The notes beneath the pieces were generated by a model. It was not told the origin of the DNA. It saw only the letters and a list, made by a program, of their open reading frames with translations, and searched no databases. Positions 1 through 12,000 of a stretch of DNA of 64,000 bases are shown here, piece after piece. A program made the translations under genes and the position numbers. The first letter of the stretch is position 1. Each line of letters opens with the position of its first letter. The stretch spans positions 3,670,199-3,734,198 of the forward strand of contig JADWOT020000007.1 in assembly GCA_036345935.2 (NCBI GenBank), read 5' to 3'. Origin of the DNA: Taenia hydatigena. Lineage: Eukaryota; Platyhelminthes; Cestoda; Cyclophyllidea; Taeniidae.

Positions 1-1637
1 GCGCGGATTCAACTTTTGGTCAATAAGGTACGCAACGATTTGTTGTGCACACAGGCAATATGACGCTAGAAACTAGGTTTCAATATGTGTGCATCGCATC
101 AGGGGTCGAAGTCGAGAAGTAAGAAGAATTGGCCTATTCGACAATGGAGAAGTTGTTCTTCTTCATTAGTCAGTTTTTGTCTCTTTTGCCTGCCAGGATT
201 CTGATTTCGAGTCTGTGTTTGATAACGAATTGCACCCTTATAGGGAGTCTAATGAGCAGGTGAGGCATGATGATGGAATGGTCTCTTCATTCTAACATAT
301 CTATAGGCTTTAAAACCACTGAAGTGGATTCTGTGCTCTGTTTCTCAAAGTGCATTTTAGGCGGATAATACTCTCTCGTGGTAAAGAGAAGGCCCTTCCT
401 TGCAGAGGTGAAGTTTTCCCTTATAATACTGCAGAAGGCCCAGTTGTCTTACCCAACTAGCGAAAAATTAGGGCATGAAGTATCAAAGCTTTGGTTGCAT
501 TCTTACATCATTGTGCGACGAATTTACATCTGGACAAGTAAAGCCCCTGATGCCATCCATAGTGAAGGAGAAACACTAAAATATCCACCGCTATAACTGT
601 GAATAAATCTCGCCACTTCCCTTTTCCACTGCCCTGCTCTAAAATACGCAACTTAATATATAGCGACTCCACACAAACAAGGAGTAGAAATTGGGCGCAC
701 AAACCGTCTTTTGTTTGCTGTTTTAATGTGGTAAGCCGATACCTGTGATTATCCTTGGATTCTTCGTCAAAATTGGAGGTCGAAGGTAAGGCAGTGCTTT
801 GGCTCTCTATCTAGGGGCGTTTTTAGGCAGTTAAATGAACGAGTAACGTTGCACTAACACAATTTGCAATCTTAGCTGAGGCCCACTCTGACTCGCAGAA
901 GTGCCTGTTTCATGTTTTGAGGCTTAGACATGCAAAGATTTGAGGGGTTTTTGGCTGGGAAGCTGATGCCGGTCAATTTTGTGCCTTACAATTGAAATAA
1001 GGACAGAGACGTGGGAAGCGTATAGACGAGAAGTAGGCTCGTCCCTAACAATTGAACGCCAGAATTCCTCTACGTGGTTATGTCTTAGTGTGTAAGAAAA
1101 CGGCTTGTATTTGGTGCCGTTGCCAGAGAATCGACACCGGCAGGAAGCTGTGGCGTGCCTTACTTGGTGATTTTAGTCTGCGTAAAACTGCCAAGGCTAA
1201 AATGCTACCATACACTAGGATTCAGTTATTACGGTTTGAAGACCGATATGTTGCGCAATGGAGAACTTAATTTAAATGGTTTCGAACGAGCAGTCGTCAA
1301 ATCATGATAAGAGGAATCGCCGTGCTATGATGAAGGAGTAAAACAAGAATGGGGGGAATGGGGAAGAAGAGATTAGTAGAGATTTCCGTTAGCTAGAAAC
1401 CAGATCCGAGTCTTGAGTGCGGCAGTGGAACGTTCTGCTGCCGAAGCACCGGCACCCGCCACCACGCAGAAGTCTCCTCACAACTCCACATCCCGCCGAC
1501 ACCTTTGGCAGCGTGTCCAATGGACCGATGTGTGCCTCCATCCATGCAATTTGCGTTGTTACTTTTTCCAATACAGGTGTGCGCAGCACTCTAGGTGATG
1601 ATGCTGGGGTAGTCAACGTCACCTTTCGCGACGGTGT
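1..1637. other. No gene recognised
   Basis: I see no convincing coding exon, RNA gene or repeat in this stretch. The short open frames have no recognisable motif and no consistent splice context. Confidence 0.5.
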
Positions 1638-1709
1638 GGCTCCGTGGCGCAACGGTAGCGCGTCTGACTCCAGATCAAAAGGTTGCGTGTTCAAATCACG
1701 TCGGGGTCA
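1638..1709 (+). tRNA. tRNA-Trp (anticodon CCA)
   Basis: A 72-nt cloverleaf with no encoded CCA, ending in discriminator A at 1709. The anticodon CCA lies at 1670-1672 in a CTCCAGA loop. The D-arm/A-box region and the T arm with GTTCAAATC match the eukaryotic tRNA-Trp pattern closely. The acceptor stem is GGCTCCG with CGGGGTC: all seven positions pair, two of them as G-U or U-G wobbles. The anticodon stem is TCTGA with TCAAA, giving one C-A mismatch where animal tRNA-Trp normally has C-G. A Pol III stop signal TTTT follows at 1715-1718. The identity is secure. Whether the gene is active is less certain because of the mismatch; it could be a lightly decayed copy. Confidence 0.82.
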
Positions 1710-2058
1710 CTATCTTTTCCTCCTACCTCTTGCCGTTGCCTGCAGCACATCCCTAACTTGTATTCTCCTGCTATCACTTTCGTTACTCTGTCGCTGCCCT
1801 TACTACTACCGTTACCTCCGTGCTGGCATTACCATCGTCGTAAGTGATGTCCTGTGCAATCACCCTCACTTTTTCCCAAAATAACTTCTTACTTTAGTCT
1901 TTTGCTCAAACTAAGTGACACAACAATGTCTACACCTGGACTGCTTATTATTGGCGTATCACGTAAGGAGGGATGAGGAACTGCATTGATGATAATGCCA
2001 ACGCGAAAAGCGTTGCAAGGACACTTCCACCTTTGTCCAATTTATCGTTTTTATCTAT
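1710..2058. other. No gene recognised
   Basis: Pyrimidine-rich sequence after the tRNA, then nothing recognisable except a small perfect hairpin, CAACGC-GAAAA-GCGTTG, at 1999-2015. No function is assigned to it. Confidence 0.5.
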
Positions 2059-3420
2059 AATTCTGCAAGACATTCATAACCTTTGAAGTGGAAGCTCGGA
2101 CCTCCTTATCTGTAAATCTTAGACTACCCTCGATTTGGTCTGAATACTGTTTGCTGCTTAACCGATCTGCCCGCTCCTGTACCAATTCTTAGCGAATACT
2201 GCTACTCAGATGGCCTCCGCAATGATAGTTCAAAAGCTACTATCATCTACTTTGCCTGTGGTGGAAAATTGTGGTCGATCCCTCAGCACATATAAGATAG
2301 TTGCGTAGTCATTGTTGCAAGGACTTTGCATTGTCTATAGTCTTCTGGCTCAAGAGAAAAGAACACTCCTTAATTGCACTGTCACTGCCCGATGCTTTAA
2401 GCATTCGTAAATATTCTGTGGTAGTTCTTCAGCACAAGTAGCCGTGATACAGAGTAGACTTAAGATGGCTCCTCAAGTATAAACGCTTTGCATTTTCGAG
2501 AAGTTGATTGGTGCTACGGTAGCGCCATCATTATGTGTATGACGGCTAACTTGAAACCCCGAGTGCCAAAAATAAGTGGCCGTATACTTCAATAAACAGC
2601 GCGCACAGGTTGCCGCCATGAATCGGTTTCAACTAACCAGACAACTGCGCATTTGCTGGATCACATTTTCTTACTTTTCTGTTGCATGCCTTAAAACCTT
2701 GCATTTCTACCAGTCAAGCGCTATTTGAGACGTCGGAGTGGATATTGGTCTGATGACAGCAGCCCACCGGCTGGCATGCTTAGGCCACGCAGGACCTAGG
2801 CCATGCATTGTTCCAATAATCAGGCATGTTTAAAACCGTCTCGACTGGTGTGTGCATCATACGCAGCTGGTGAATATATGACCTCCTACCCCTTCTTTCC
2901 TCCCCTCATATATGCATCCTGAATTACCATATTCGGCCACTACGTCTTGTCACCACTCCATTAATGGCTGCTGCCAAACCAGTGTTCCCTTCTACATGTA
3001 CATTGGTGGTGTAAACATGAAAACCGTAAAAGCGCGTCCCCTTGCCTTCACTACATGATGATATATTACTCACGCACATGGTGCCTGTGTCCTGTTTCGG
3101 ACAGTCAACGATCTGCCCATCCAAGAGAGCCGCGTGTACGCATGTATAGACTTTGCTTCTTCATTTTCTCGGTTTACTTTCAATCTAAAACGAGTGTACA
3201 TTTCTGCTTCCTTCAGCTGGCACTAACTTATATTGGGTAATGCTTTCTGCTCCGCAAGGTAGACCACTGTCTCCCTTATTGCGATTTTTATTTGACTCTG
3301 AATTTCCTATAATAAATTTTGCGATCCACAAGCATTTCCTTACGGAAGAGTAGCGCATATTGTTGCAGTAAATTACTGCAAAAAGGCTGGCTTGAAGCAG
3401 ATTGTAACAGGGCCGCACTT
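2059..3420 (-). repeat. Dispersed repeat A, copy A1 (inverted relative to A2)
   Basis: About 1.36 kb that aligns by eye, with many substitutions and small indels, to the reverse complement of 30098-31388. Anchors shared with the reverse complement of A2 include TTCTGCAAGACATTCATAAC at the left end, CACTGCCCGATGCTTTA near 2384, GCCATCATTATGTGTATGAC near 2525 and TCATTTTCTCGGTTTACTTT near 3162. The differences are not concentrated at any codon position, and reading frames in the two copies are broken differently, so this looks like a non-coding or long-decayed element. No terminal inverted repeat, target duplication or poly(A) tail was recognised. Strand is given relative to A2. The family is not recognised. 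Confidence 0.8.
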
Positions 3421-4613
3421 AATGCGCACCGTATTTGCCTTTGACTTGTCAGCCTTTCATAAAAGTTAATGCACAAACGCATTTTTCAAGTGATGGGGCA
3501 CGATAAATAGGCAGCAGCCCGAGTGGAAGGCACCGAAATTAATTGCCAAAGTGCAGGCGGCAATTTATTTCGTCTCCATGTCACGACCGTTTGTGTAACT
3601 CTTTCCTTTATTTGAACGATAATCCGTGTCGTATTGAGTACCATGCACATATCGTCACTTATATTGTGCCTTTTGTTCCATCCATCTTTGCTGCCTTTAT
3701 CTATCTGTCTCTGCACATTTTCTTGATAAGAACCAGCCTCCTGCGCACTCATAGACCTTCATTTGATATGATGTGCTCTCTGTCCTCCCTAGTGATTCTC
3801 TCGCTCATTTCGAGTGGCGAGATAAGCCAACGACTTACAGAATCGATTTCGGAACGAAAATGGCAATGCCTGCGCACATATTAACGCAGTCTGAATGCAT
3901 TACGGCGCCCGTCCACTGAATGCGACACGCAAAATGATTTGAAGCAAAGAAGAATAAAACGCAAAATAATATGGACCAAGCTGACTAGGCCTTCTAATTA
4001 TTACATGCATGCTAGCCCATTTCAGACCAAGCCAGACTTATTTCAACCAGAGTAATTTGTCAATGTTAACTTCCGGGGGTCAACAGTGCTAACGAACAGC
4101 CAACTTTTTTTCTTTGTCGTTAGGTACCTCCTGCGATACGCACGCATATGTAGCTACAGGGTCTAGCGTCCCGTTGCCTGTGCGCGCAACAGATCGTTGC
4201 GTACTTTAAGGGCCATGAGTTGGACCCGTATCACCTAGATGAAATCGAGGAAATCTCACTGCTACGCCACCACAGAGACAACTTAACATAGTCCTATATC
4301 AATGCAGTTCTTGCTAATCTGCTCTGTTCCAACACCCTGCGATATGCTATGCTATGTTGTGCTGCACCACATCACAGTGCCACGTGCATAGGCCCACATT
4401 TATCTCCGCCTTCTCTTCCCTTCCTCGGCATCTGCATCGATCTCTACCTCTGCTACATCGCTGCTTACGCGTCAACCAGTTACTTAGTAATCGTTCGAGC
4501 ACGCACACACGCCTCAACTTTGTGTGACTGTTGAAGCTCACATCAGTGATTTGTCATGTCGCTTGTGCCAACCTGCTAGGGGGATAAATTAACTTAAGAG
4601 AATGCGCAGTGTG
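3421..4613. other. No gene recognised
   Basis: Nothing recognisable between repeat A1 and the initiator tRNA-like gene. A pyrimidine-rich open frame of about 113 codons near 3543-3884 has no motif and no clear splice sites. Confidence 0.45.
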
Positions 4614-4684
4614 AGCAGAGTGGCGCAGTGGAAGCGTGCTGGCCCATAACCCAGAGGTCCGTGGATCGAAACCACGCTCTGCTA
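4614..4684 (+). tRNA. Initiator-type tRNA-Met (CAT), one base short in the anticodon stem
   Basis: Nearly identical to animal initiator tRNA-Met. The acceptor AGCAGAG pairs fully with CTCTGCT, including the A1-U72 pair typical of initiators, with discriminator A at 4684. The T loop is ATCGAAA, the eukaryotic initiator hallmark, closed by a perfect CGTGG/CCACG stem. The anticodon CAT is at 4645-4647 in a CCCATAA loop. The oddity is in the anticodon stem: animal genes have CTGGG before the loop, whereas here only CTGG is present at 4639-4642. The gene is therefore 71 nt long, and the stem is four pairs or contains a mismatch. This is either a homopolymer sequencing error (GGG read as GG) or a damaged copy. 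No TTTT directly follows, only TTT near 4690. Confidence 0.75.
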
Positions 4685-5246
4685 GGTTATAGTTTACTTA
4701 TACGCATGGTTGAGTTAGTTTCAGTTTGCATCGACAACTCGTTTACCTGGCCTGACAAAGCAGATTCACCAAGCGTTCATCCGTCACTTTAGTTCAGCTC
4801 TCTACTCGCATTTCTACTGACTAGGTGGCAGGCTCTGCCAGCATACTGACATGCACTCACTCAACTTGTCGACACCAACTGTACTCGATTTTAGTCCACA
4901 ATCCATGCACTGGCCACGCAGACAGTTAGGCGGGCAGTAAGTAGAGATGCAAGAAGGGAGAAAGAGGGAATCCTGACTGCGAATTGGACACGTGATGGCC
5001 AGGCGAGACTCAGGATATCTAACTGCCAGTCGACTAATAAGGTGTCGCAATCCACCTCCTCCCCATCTTCTTTAATCGTACCTAAGCATATGCACACATC
5101 CTCCAAACAGGAGACACAAGCACATGAGCATTAAGAAAGCATACGCAGTGCACTCACCCTGACAGACTTCATGGCCACGGAGGTGGACGTTCATCCAGGC
5201 TACTGTGATTTTGTCCTTTCTTACTACTATGCCATGCGTCTTTAGT
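4685..5246. other. No gene recognised
   Basis: Nothing recognised. Repeat D may continue leftward into this stretch, but its only other copy is cut off by an assembly gap, so this cannot be seen here. Confidence 0.45.
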
Positions 5247-6068
5247 CTGTGATGACAGCTACAGTAACGTAAACGTTCTCTTAGCAGGGTAAGGAAGAGG
5301 AATAAGTAAAGAAAAACGATAAGACATGTGGCGGGAATGGCGACAATCGCTTTGATGGAGGGGAACGTGCGTAAATGCGTTAGTGAGAATTTGGCTACGG
5401 CATGGTGGTCATTGGCCAAAGTGACTATAAAAATATTTGCACGGCTCAGTCAGTGGAGAAGTGACTTTTAAATTGGCATTTGGGGTTCAAGTACCTGCTT
5501 ATTCGCGTATTCATCTCAGCCGTCTCTTATTCGTGCCTGCAGTACCTCCTGCGATGGGCACTTGCCGGTTCGCCACAGTGTCTAACTTCCCGCTTGGTAT
5601 CCTACTGCCTAGCCGTGCGACAAATTTCAGTACACTGTAGTGGATGCACAAATAGCTAAATAGCACTTGATTCCAGTAAGTTTAACTTGGGTATTCCAAA
5701 CGCGCAGCAGAAGACTACAGCATGATATACAAAGGCGGTTGGCATATTCAACATGTTTTTGATATCTCAAAGACATGTTGTGTACCCAGATGCTTACAAA
5801 AATATCTTAAAGTCAACCTCATTTAACCACGATGCATCACATCTCACTAAAAAAGTTTGGCATTGCTGGTAGAGATTGGGGTCACGTCTCCTGGTCCGCA
5901 TCGTCCATGGTGCTCGATGTTTGTTAAAGTCGTCACTCGATCAATTTAACGTAGGCGCATTTATGTGTGAGCATTCGATTCAGGAGCTTAGTCGCTCAAA
6001 GAAATAGTTCAAAAGAACCGGCAAAAAATTGTACCATTTAGCTGATCAAATGAGCTTCGGTGGGTAAA
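5247..6068 (+). repeat. Dispersed repeat D, copy D1, with tRNA-like Pol III boxes
   Basis: About 820 bases that align by eye to the reverse complement of 40695-41557. Shared anchors include CTGTGATGA at the left edge, TAGCACTTGATT near 5661, AAACGCGCAGC near 5698 and AAATGAGCTTC near 6048. A tRNA-like block sits at roughly 5434-5505: GGCTCAGTCAGTGG at 5443-5456 resembles an A box, an ACTTTTAAA stretch resembles a tRNA-Lys anticodon loop, and GGTTCAAGTAC at 5484-5494 resembles a B box. This suggests a tRNA-derived or Pol III-related element. However, the similarity between copies also extends about 190 bases upstream of the tRNA-like block, which is not the simple SINE layout. The left limit is set by the gap that truncates D2. 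Confidence 0.78.
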
Positions 6069-9000
6069 ATACTATGGGTTGAATTAGCGGACGAGATTGA
6101 TTCTGTCGTAATAGACAGTCTGCAGAGAATACTGTTGGTCTGATGCAGACGTGGATAATGGACGCTAACCAAAGCGGAATCGCCCAAATGGTTGAAAGTT
6201 GCATGTTCTTTTGAAAGGAAGGGTACAATGCTGTCAGGTGAATAAGACTTGAAAAACAAAATCCCCCACCAAGGATTTTGTAATGCCTACAAAGCCGCAA
6301 GTGCCTCTAACACATGAGCGCACGCAACCCAAGATTCGTGCTCGCGCGAAGTGAATGACTTCACTACTTTATTTGTAGGTTGGTATGACGTCATTTCTTA
6401 GGGCACTACGTCCTTCAACACATCAAGACAGGTGCACCAAGCGTGGGCCGCGACATGCCTCCGCATGCTAGCACTTCCAATTGTGCAAGAAATATTAGCG
6501 TTAGCGGCGCTTTTTCAGTGCATGTGCAGAAGTACCTCTAAGTTCATGCAGTAGGTTCATACTTTAGTATCATGAAGTCTGTTTGCAGTTGTAACTTACC
6601 ATTGACAATTTTTTTATTCGCAGACATTGCGAGGAGCATGTATTGACGCGGAAGAGCCCGTGGCCATAAAAATCTTTATTTTTATTGTGAACCGGAGGAA
6701 AGACATTGTTAGTGGAGCACTGGAAAGGGATAGAGGCTGCTTTGTCACCGTCGCTTCGCCTCTTCATTCAAAATGTCCAAACTTTCGCCACAAATTTCCC
6801 TCGCGAATAAAAGGGGTTAATAGATGTATGTGACAGCCACCTTGGGCATTCACAAGGATCCTTTGCAGAGAGCACGTCTAATAACAATTATCTGTTGGAA
6901 GAATATTTGCGCCGTAGGGTTTTATCAGTCATCTTCGTTGTCTTAGTCATGAGAAGTCATGAATGATGAGACTGACTTATTAAAATTATTGCCAAATTAC
7001 CAGCAAACGAATTTCTTTCTTTGGGAGCCTTTATAACTGATTTAACTAACGGCCAAATTTTTGCCGAATTCGCATTTTGAATAAGCTGTAGAAGTCGAAG
7101 TAATTGATGTATCACACTTTGAGTTAATCAGTTAATTAAACGAAAATCACTGTGCGTTTTGATCAGGTCTAACATAAAGAATGTACTGCAAAAGTTATTG
7201 TTCTTATATCAACATGCTATTGAGCGAAAATGCAGCCATATGCAAAGTTGTGAAATAAGGTGATAGGGTCAAATTTACAGCAGAAAAAGGCGGCTCCATT
7301 GAAAATAGGCAGAGAGCGAATGAGGCCTTTCCGCGGTGCCATTACATCGGCTTTAGCATTCACGTCAGTACGAATTGTTATGTTTTTCTTGCGCTTATGC
7401 TACCTTTTTAACACATGACCAAGTGTTCGGGTTAAGGAAGAGGGTATGCAGATTCAGAAAAAGGCTTACTCCGTATGAGAATAACAGTTACCTCTAAAGG
7501 TAGCAGTTCCCCAAAATACTCAATTGCTAGTTTTGAGTGTGGAATGGGAGGGCTGGGCGAATAAAACACAGAAAGTTCCATTTTTAAAAGTAATTTTACG
7601 AAAACGAAAGCCTGAGGTATATGGAATAGTCGAATTAATTTTGATAATAAGAACTCGTCGTATTTTCTACCCTTTGTGAATCTGTAGATCAAAACCGGCT
7701 TTTATTAAAATGCTTCCTTCAAAGGTTTTTCGTTTTACTACCTTATTAAAATGCAGGTAGACCTTATCAGCGCAATCCAGAACAGATGAACATCTTTAGA
7801 TCAGTCCTTTTGGCTTCATTAGCTGACCATACCGAGGTTACGACAATCACTGCATGAAACATCGTCGCTTGTCTAAGGCAGCAATGGAAGCGAAGGTAGT
7901 GAATCGCAGCTGATGAATGGAGGTGAGTGCGGGCAAGCCATTTTGCAATGCTACGGTTAACGCGTTAGTCCACAAAATTCAGCAGTAAAATAGGGCCGTT
8001 GCTTGCTGGTCATCCAATGACGAAAAAGTGAAGTGTGCTGTATCAGTGACATCTTGAATGGATGGTAAAAGCAAAACTTCTCCTCTTACTGCTTTGCTGC
8101 ATCTCTCCTACAAAAAATGCACTACGTTACGTTGCTTTAAGCTATCTTATTCTAGGTTGCAATGCTCTGTGCTACACTACGCATCAAGGGCCTTATTTCG
8201 GAAAATGCCAAAGTAAGTACCAGCTTCTGGTCAGCCAGCTAGCTATCAAAGATCTTTAGTTAACCTATGGTGGTGTCGTCTTAAGCGAGTTTTTGAAAAT
8301 ATGCTTTGTCGATTGGCAAACAACTGGGATGTGGGTAAAGTAACTGCGATGGAGGAATAGGACAATGTATTATAGCGTGGTTTGGTGCCACCCACCGTTA
8401 CGGGATAACGATGGGAGACTGCGGCTGTGGAATGCAAAGGCCAGTATGTATTAAAGCAAAGAGTCGCAAGAAAATGGGCGCGTTAACACCTGCTAACTGA
8501 TTTGTTGAATTGTAGCGGTCGCCAGCAGTGCATATCAGCCGAATGAATACCAGCGTCCCTCAACTTCATCTACAGATCATCCCTTTGTAATGAGTGTGGT
8601 TGTAGCACCATATCCCAGCAATATTGCGTTCTCATATGCATTCAAACATTCAAAAATTATCTTCACTTCACGCATTATGAGGAGTTCTCAGAATATGCAT
8701 CTACAACTGGCACTCCATACTCAAAAGAGCGATAGACACACCATATAAGTCAGCAAAAGCACAGTGGATCTAAGCGTTTGCAACACATTAAAGACAGAAT
8801 ATTTCATTGGAAGCCAAACGCTACAGGAATCAACAGCTGCTCTTGTGGATGACGTCTCTCGTTCTTTTCTTAAGGGAACATTCGTTTGAACTGAACAAAC
8901 ACTTAGACTCGGTTGTCACGGCAAGATAAGCAACTGTGATAAGAATATACAGCTTTCATCTCGCTAAACCATGTCCTTACAGTGCTCAAAGACACGTTCT

Positions 9001-12000
9001 GCGATTTGCGCATCAATTGGGGTTTCATTGGAATAGAGTGCATTTCGACGTCACCAATGTGAAAGAGCTCGTACTGCTCCCAGAAGAAGGCGCAAGCACA
9101 CTTGTATCACCGCACTCAAACACTCACGACTATCCTACATGAGCCAGAGGAGGCATTGCGACAAGCGATTTCGGAATAATGTCTACCGAGATGGGGAATC
9201 AGTACACAAACTCAGGTCAAGTTACCCGCCACAGCTGCACTTCAGGTTTCATCACCCTTCTGTTAAAGAGTTAGTCTGAGCGATGAACGTTCTGTCACCC
9301 AGCAACTAATTCGTCCGCACCACAATACTAATCAGATGCGAATCTGAAGCTTGCAAATTAATGACTCAAAAAAACTACGCGGTAGTATCTTAAAGCGCAC
9401 TTTTAGCAAAGGGAGAGTAAATTCATTGTCTTGCTTGTGTTGCGCATTCCAATATTCACGAGACAATTAGGTTAAGAATCTGAGTTGTAAACAAAATGCC
9501 TTACAGTTAATGGAGGAATGATTACAATCAGACAATTTGCTTTAAGCATACGACTCGGCTAACATTAGTGACAGACAATACATTGGGCACTGCGACAACT
9601 TCTTTGGTAGCCGCAGAGTTGGAGGCAAAAAGAGGTTTGCCGTTATCACAGTTTGCATCCAAAAGAATGGTAGTTCCCTTCACTGTCGGCTGACATTAAA
9701 AGGGAAGCTGCAAAAGAGGGTCCTCGTGCCTTTGCCATGCAGCAATAACCATGGTAAAAATATCAGCAGTTGCTAGGCATTTGTCTTGTTTCGGGATGAG
9801 AACGAAAGTTACATGAGACACCACCAATGAAGAGTCAAATAATTCCTTCAATAAAAAAAGAAATGCTAAAAATTTGGCGGAAAATAAGGAATGCGTTTTT
9901 TGCTGAGGGTTGTTGGTGTTAGAGCTATAGCTGCCTTGGAGCGTGGGCTGAGACCACAGGCGTTGAGTCATTGTCACTAATGTCATAGTGGTTGCAGTAT
10001 GGACACAAATTGATGTTTGAGTTTTATCAAGTCGGAGCGTTTCGCGCTCACCTATCCCCTCTCACTGATCACGAGGAAGGAGATGAAGATTGTATGTACC
10101 TACTACTGCTGCTTTTTCTACCGTGGTCTTCGAATGTGGGTGTTCGACTGCATTAATCACGTATTTTATGTAAAATGGAAGCTTGATCATGTGTCTATTA
10201 TGACAACGCTTGTTTTGCGCTGCATATTTCCATCTCATAAGGTGAATTCACTAAATATTTTCAGTCTTTCTTACTCCAATAGGGCAGTCATATATTACTC
10301 TATGATAAGATCACTGCAATTGGCCCCACATTTGCTAAAGTCTAAATAAATGAGCCACTAAGCAACCACGTGATCAAAGCCAACGCTTTGTAGGAAGGTA
10401 AATCAATGATAAACTCAAAACTGCCAATGAAGTCGCTCCTTTTATCTCTAGCCATCTCACTTTCATGAAATGCTTGCTACTAAATGCAATTGAATAACAC
10501 GGATTGAAAGTCTAAATAACCACCGCATTATTTAGTGGCACTTTAATGAGGGTGGCCAGAAGTCCAAGCTACCAAGTGGATGCAGTGTTTATTGCAAAAA
10601 AACTGGTGTCTCTCCATGTATGAGTCTTCAACCATTGCTTTTTCGTCCTGTAGTATATACTCCCTTCTTCACGCACTACAATATCATCTCATGTCTACGC
10701 TGATGTTGACTTTTGTAACATGCTCATCGCCTTTGCAAGAATGTGACGGTAATGGCGATTGACATTCTTGAGCCAAGTATAAAACACCGTTCAAGACAAG
10801 TGTGCTGAAATGTTGCCGTGTGATATTTGTGTAGAAATGTGGCGTTCTTGAGGCAATTCTGAGCGAGGTCGATTTTGACACGAATCGCACAAAACACAGC
10901 GGTCATTTATTTCATGAAGCAGGCATTGTGTATGTGTAATGGAAACAAACTTTGCCATCTTATGGCGACAAAAGATGGCACAATATGTGTTCTATGATTC
11001 CTAACATCTTGATCAGCTGCGCAAATGGTGTCGCCACTTATTTGCATGCGAGTAATAACTGGATGAAAGAACTAGCGATGATACTATAAGCCATGCATTG
11101 TCATGCGATGTAGCACTTCAAAGCAATGCACCTGCTCATCTCCATTCGACCGTATACCATGCACAGCAAAGAATCGCAAGTCAAGCAGCACCAAAGGAAA
11201 CACTTACGAGCCAACTGTGATTGCTAAATAGATAGTTTACTGCGATGTCACTGATTTCTCCTAGTAGCTCAATGTCTCTGCAGTTTTGTTATGTGTCGAA
11301 AATGGATTTGCGGGTGAGAAATGTGCTGGCTATCGCAAGCATCCACGGCTAAGCGTAAAAGCACTGGCTTTAAAGCTGGTTTATATAAGGGCAGACTGAT
11401 GCAAAGACAAATCCGTTAGAGTAAGATTTTCCTCTGTTCCAATGTGTCGCGTTGTTTTTGCTTTAGAGCTGATTGGTCATATCGATTTAGGCTCTATCTG
11501 GCTGGTAGAGAAGCAGAGGAGGTATCATGAGTTTGAGTGCTGCACATTTTACTCTGCTATTTCTCGGACAGCGTCACCTCTTCTCTCAACAGCTGTTCAG
11601 CAGAACATGAGATCAAATTAGGTAACCTTTAGCTTAATGTTGCCACCGATTCCATTTTCCGTAGCATGTACACTTCCTTCGCTCCACTTTTAGCCATGAA
11701 ACTGCAGGACTCTACAAGAAGTCAGGCACCACCTCGTTTGTTAAATGTGTACTTGATTGAACTTGCGAATTTAATTTCTTTTTCACGACCCCATTCATCG
11801 TTTGCCGATATTTTCCTTAGCTATCCACCTCCTAAATTAGGGTAAATATGAGCAAGCGCAAGAGAATGACGCGAAGGTGAGAGCCGAAAAGGGTGGGTAG
11901 GCAGGAATGCAAATGCGTCACAGGGACCTCACGCGGACATCACGTCAAGATCTCGTCAAGCAGGGGCACCCAAGTGAAATGATGCCTGATGCTAGATCAT

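Noticed and set aside
1417..1884. 155-codon plus-strand frame overlapping the tRNA-Trp gene
   Set aside because: Its central part (APWRNGSASDSRSK) is the well-known artefact of translating tRNA-Trp. The rest is pyrimidine-rich sequence with no motif. The opposing minus-strand frame at 1389-1694 is rejected for the same reason.
5990..6170. Possible link between the right edge of D1 and 34990-35060
   Set aside because: Rests on one block (GGTCTGATGCAG versus AGTCTGATGCAG) with no extension.
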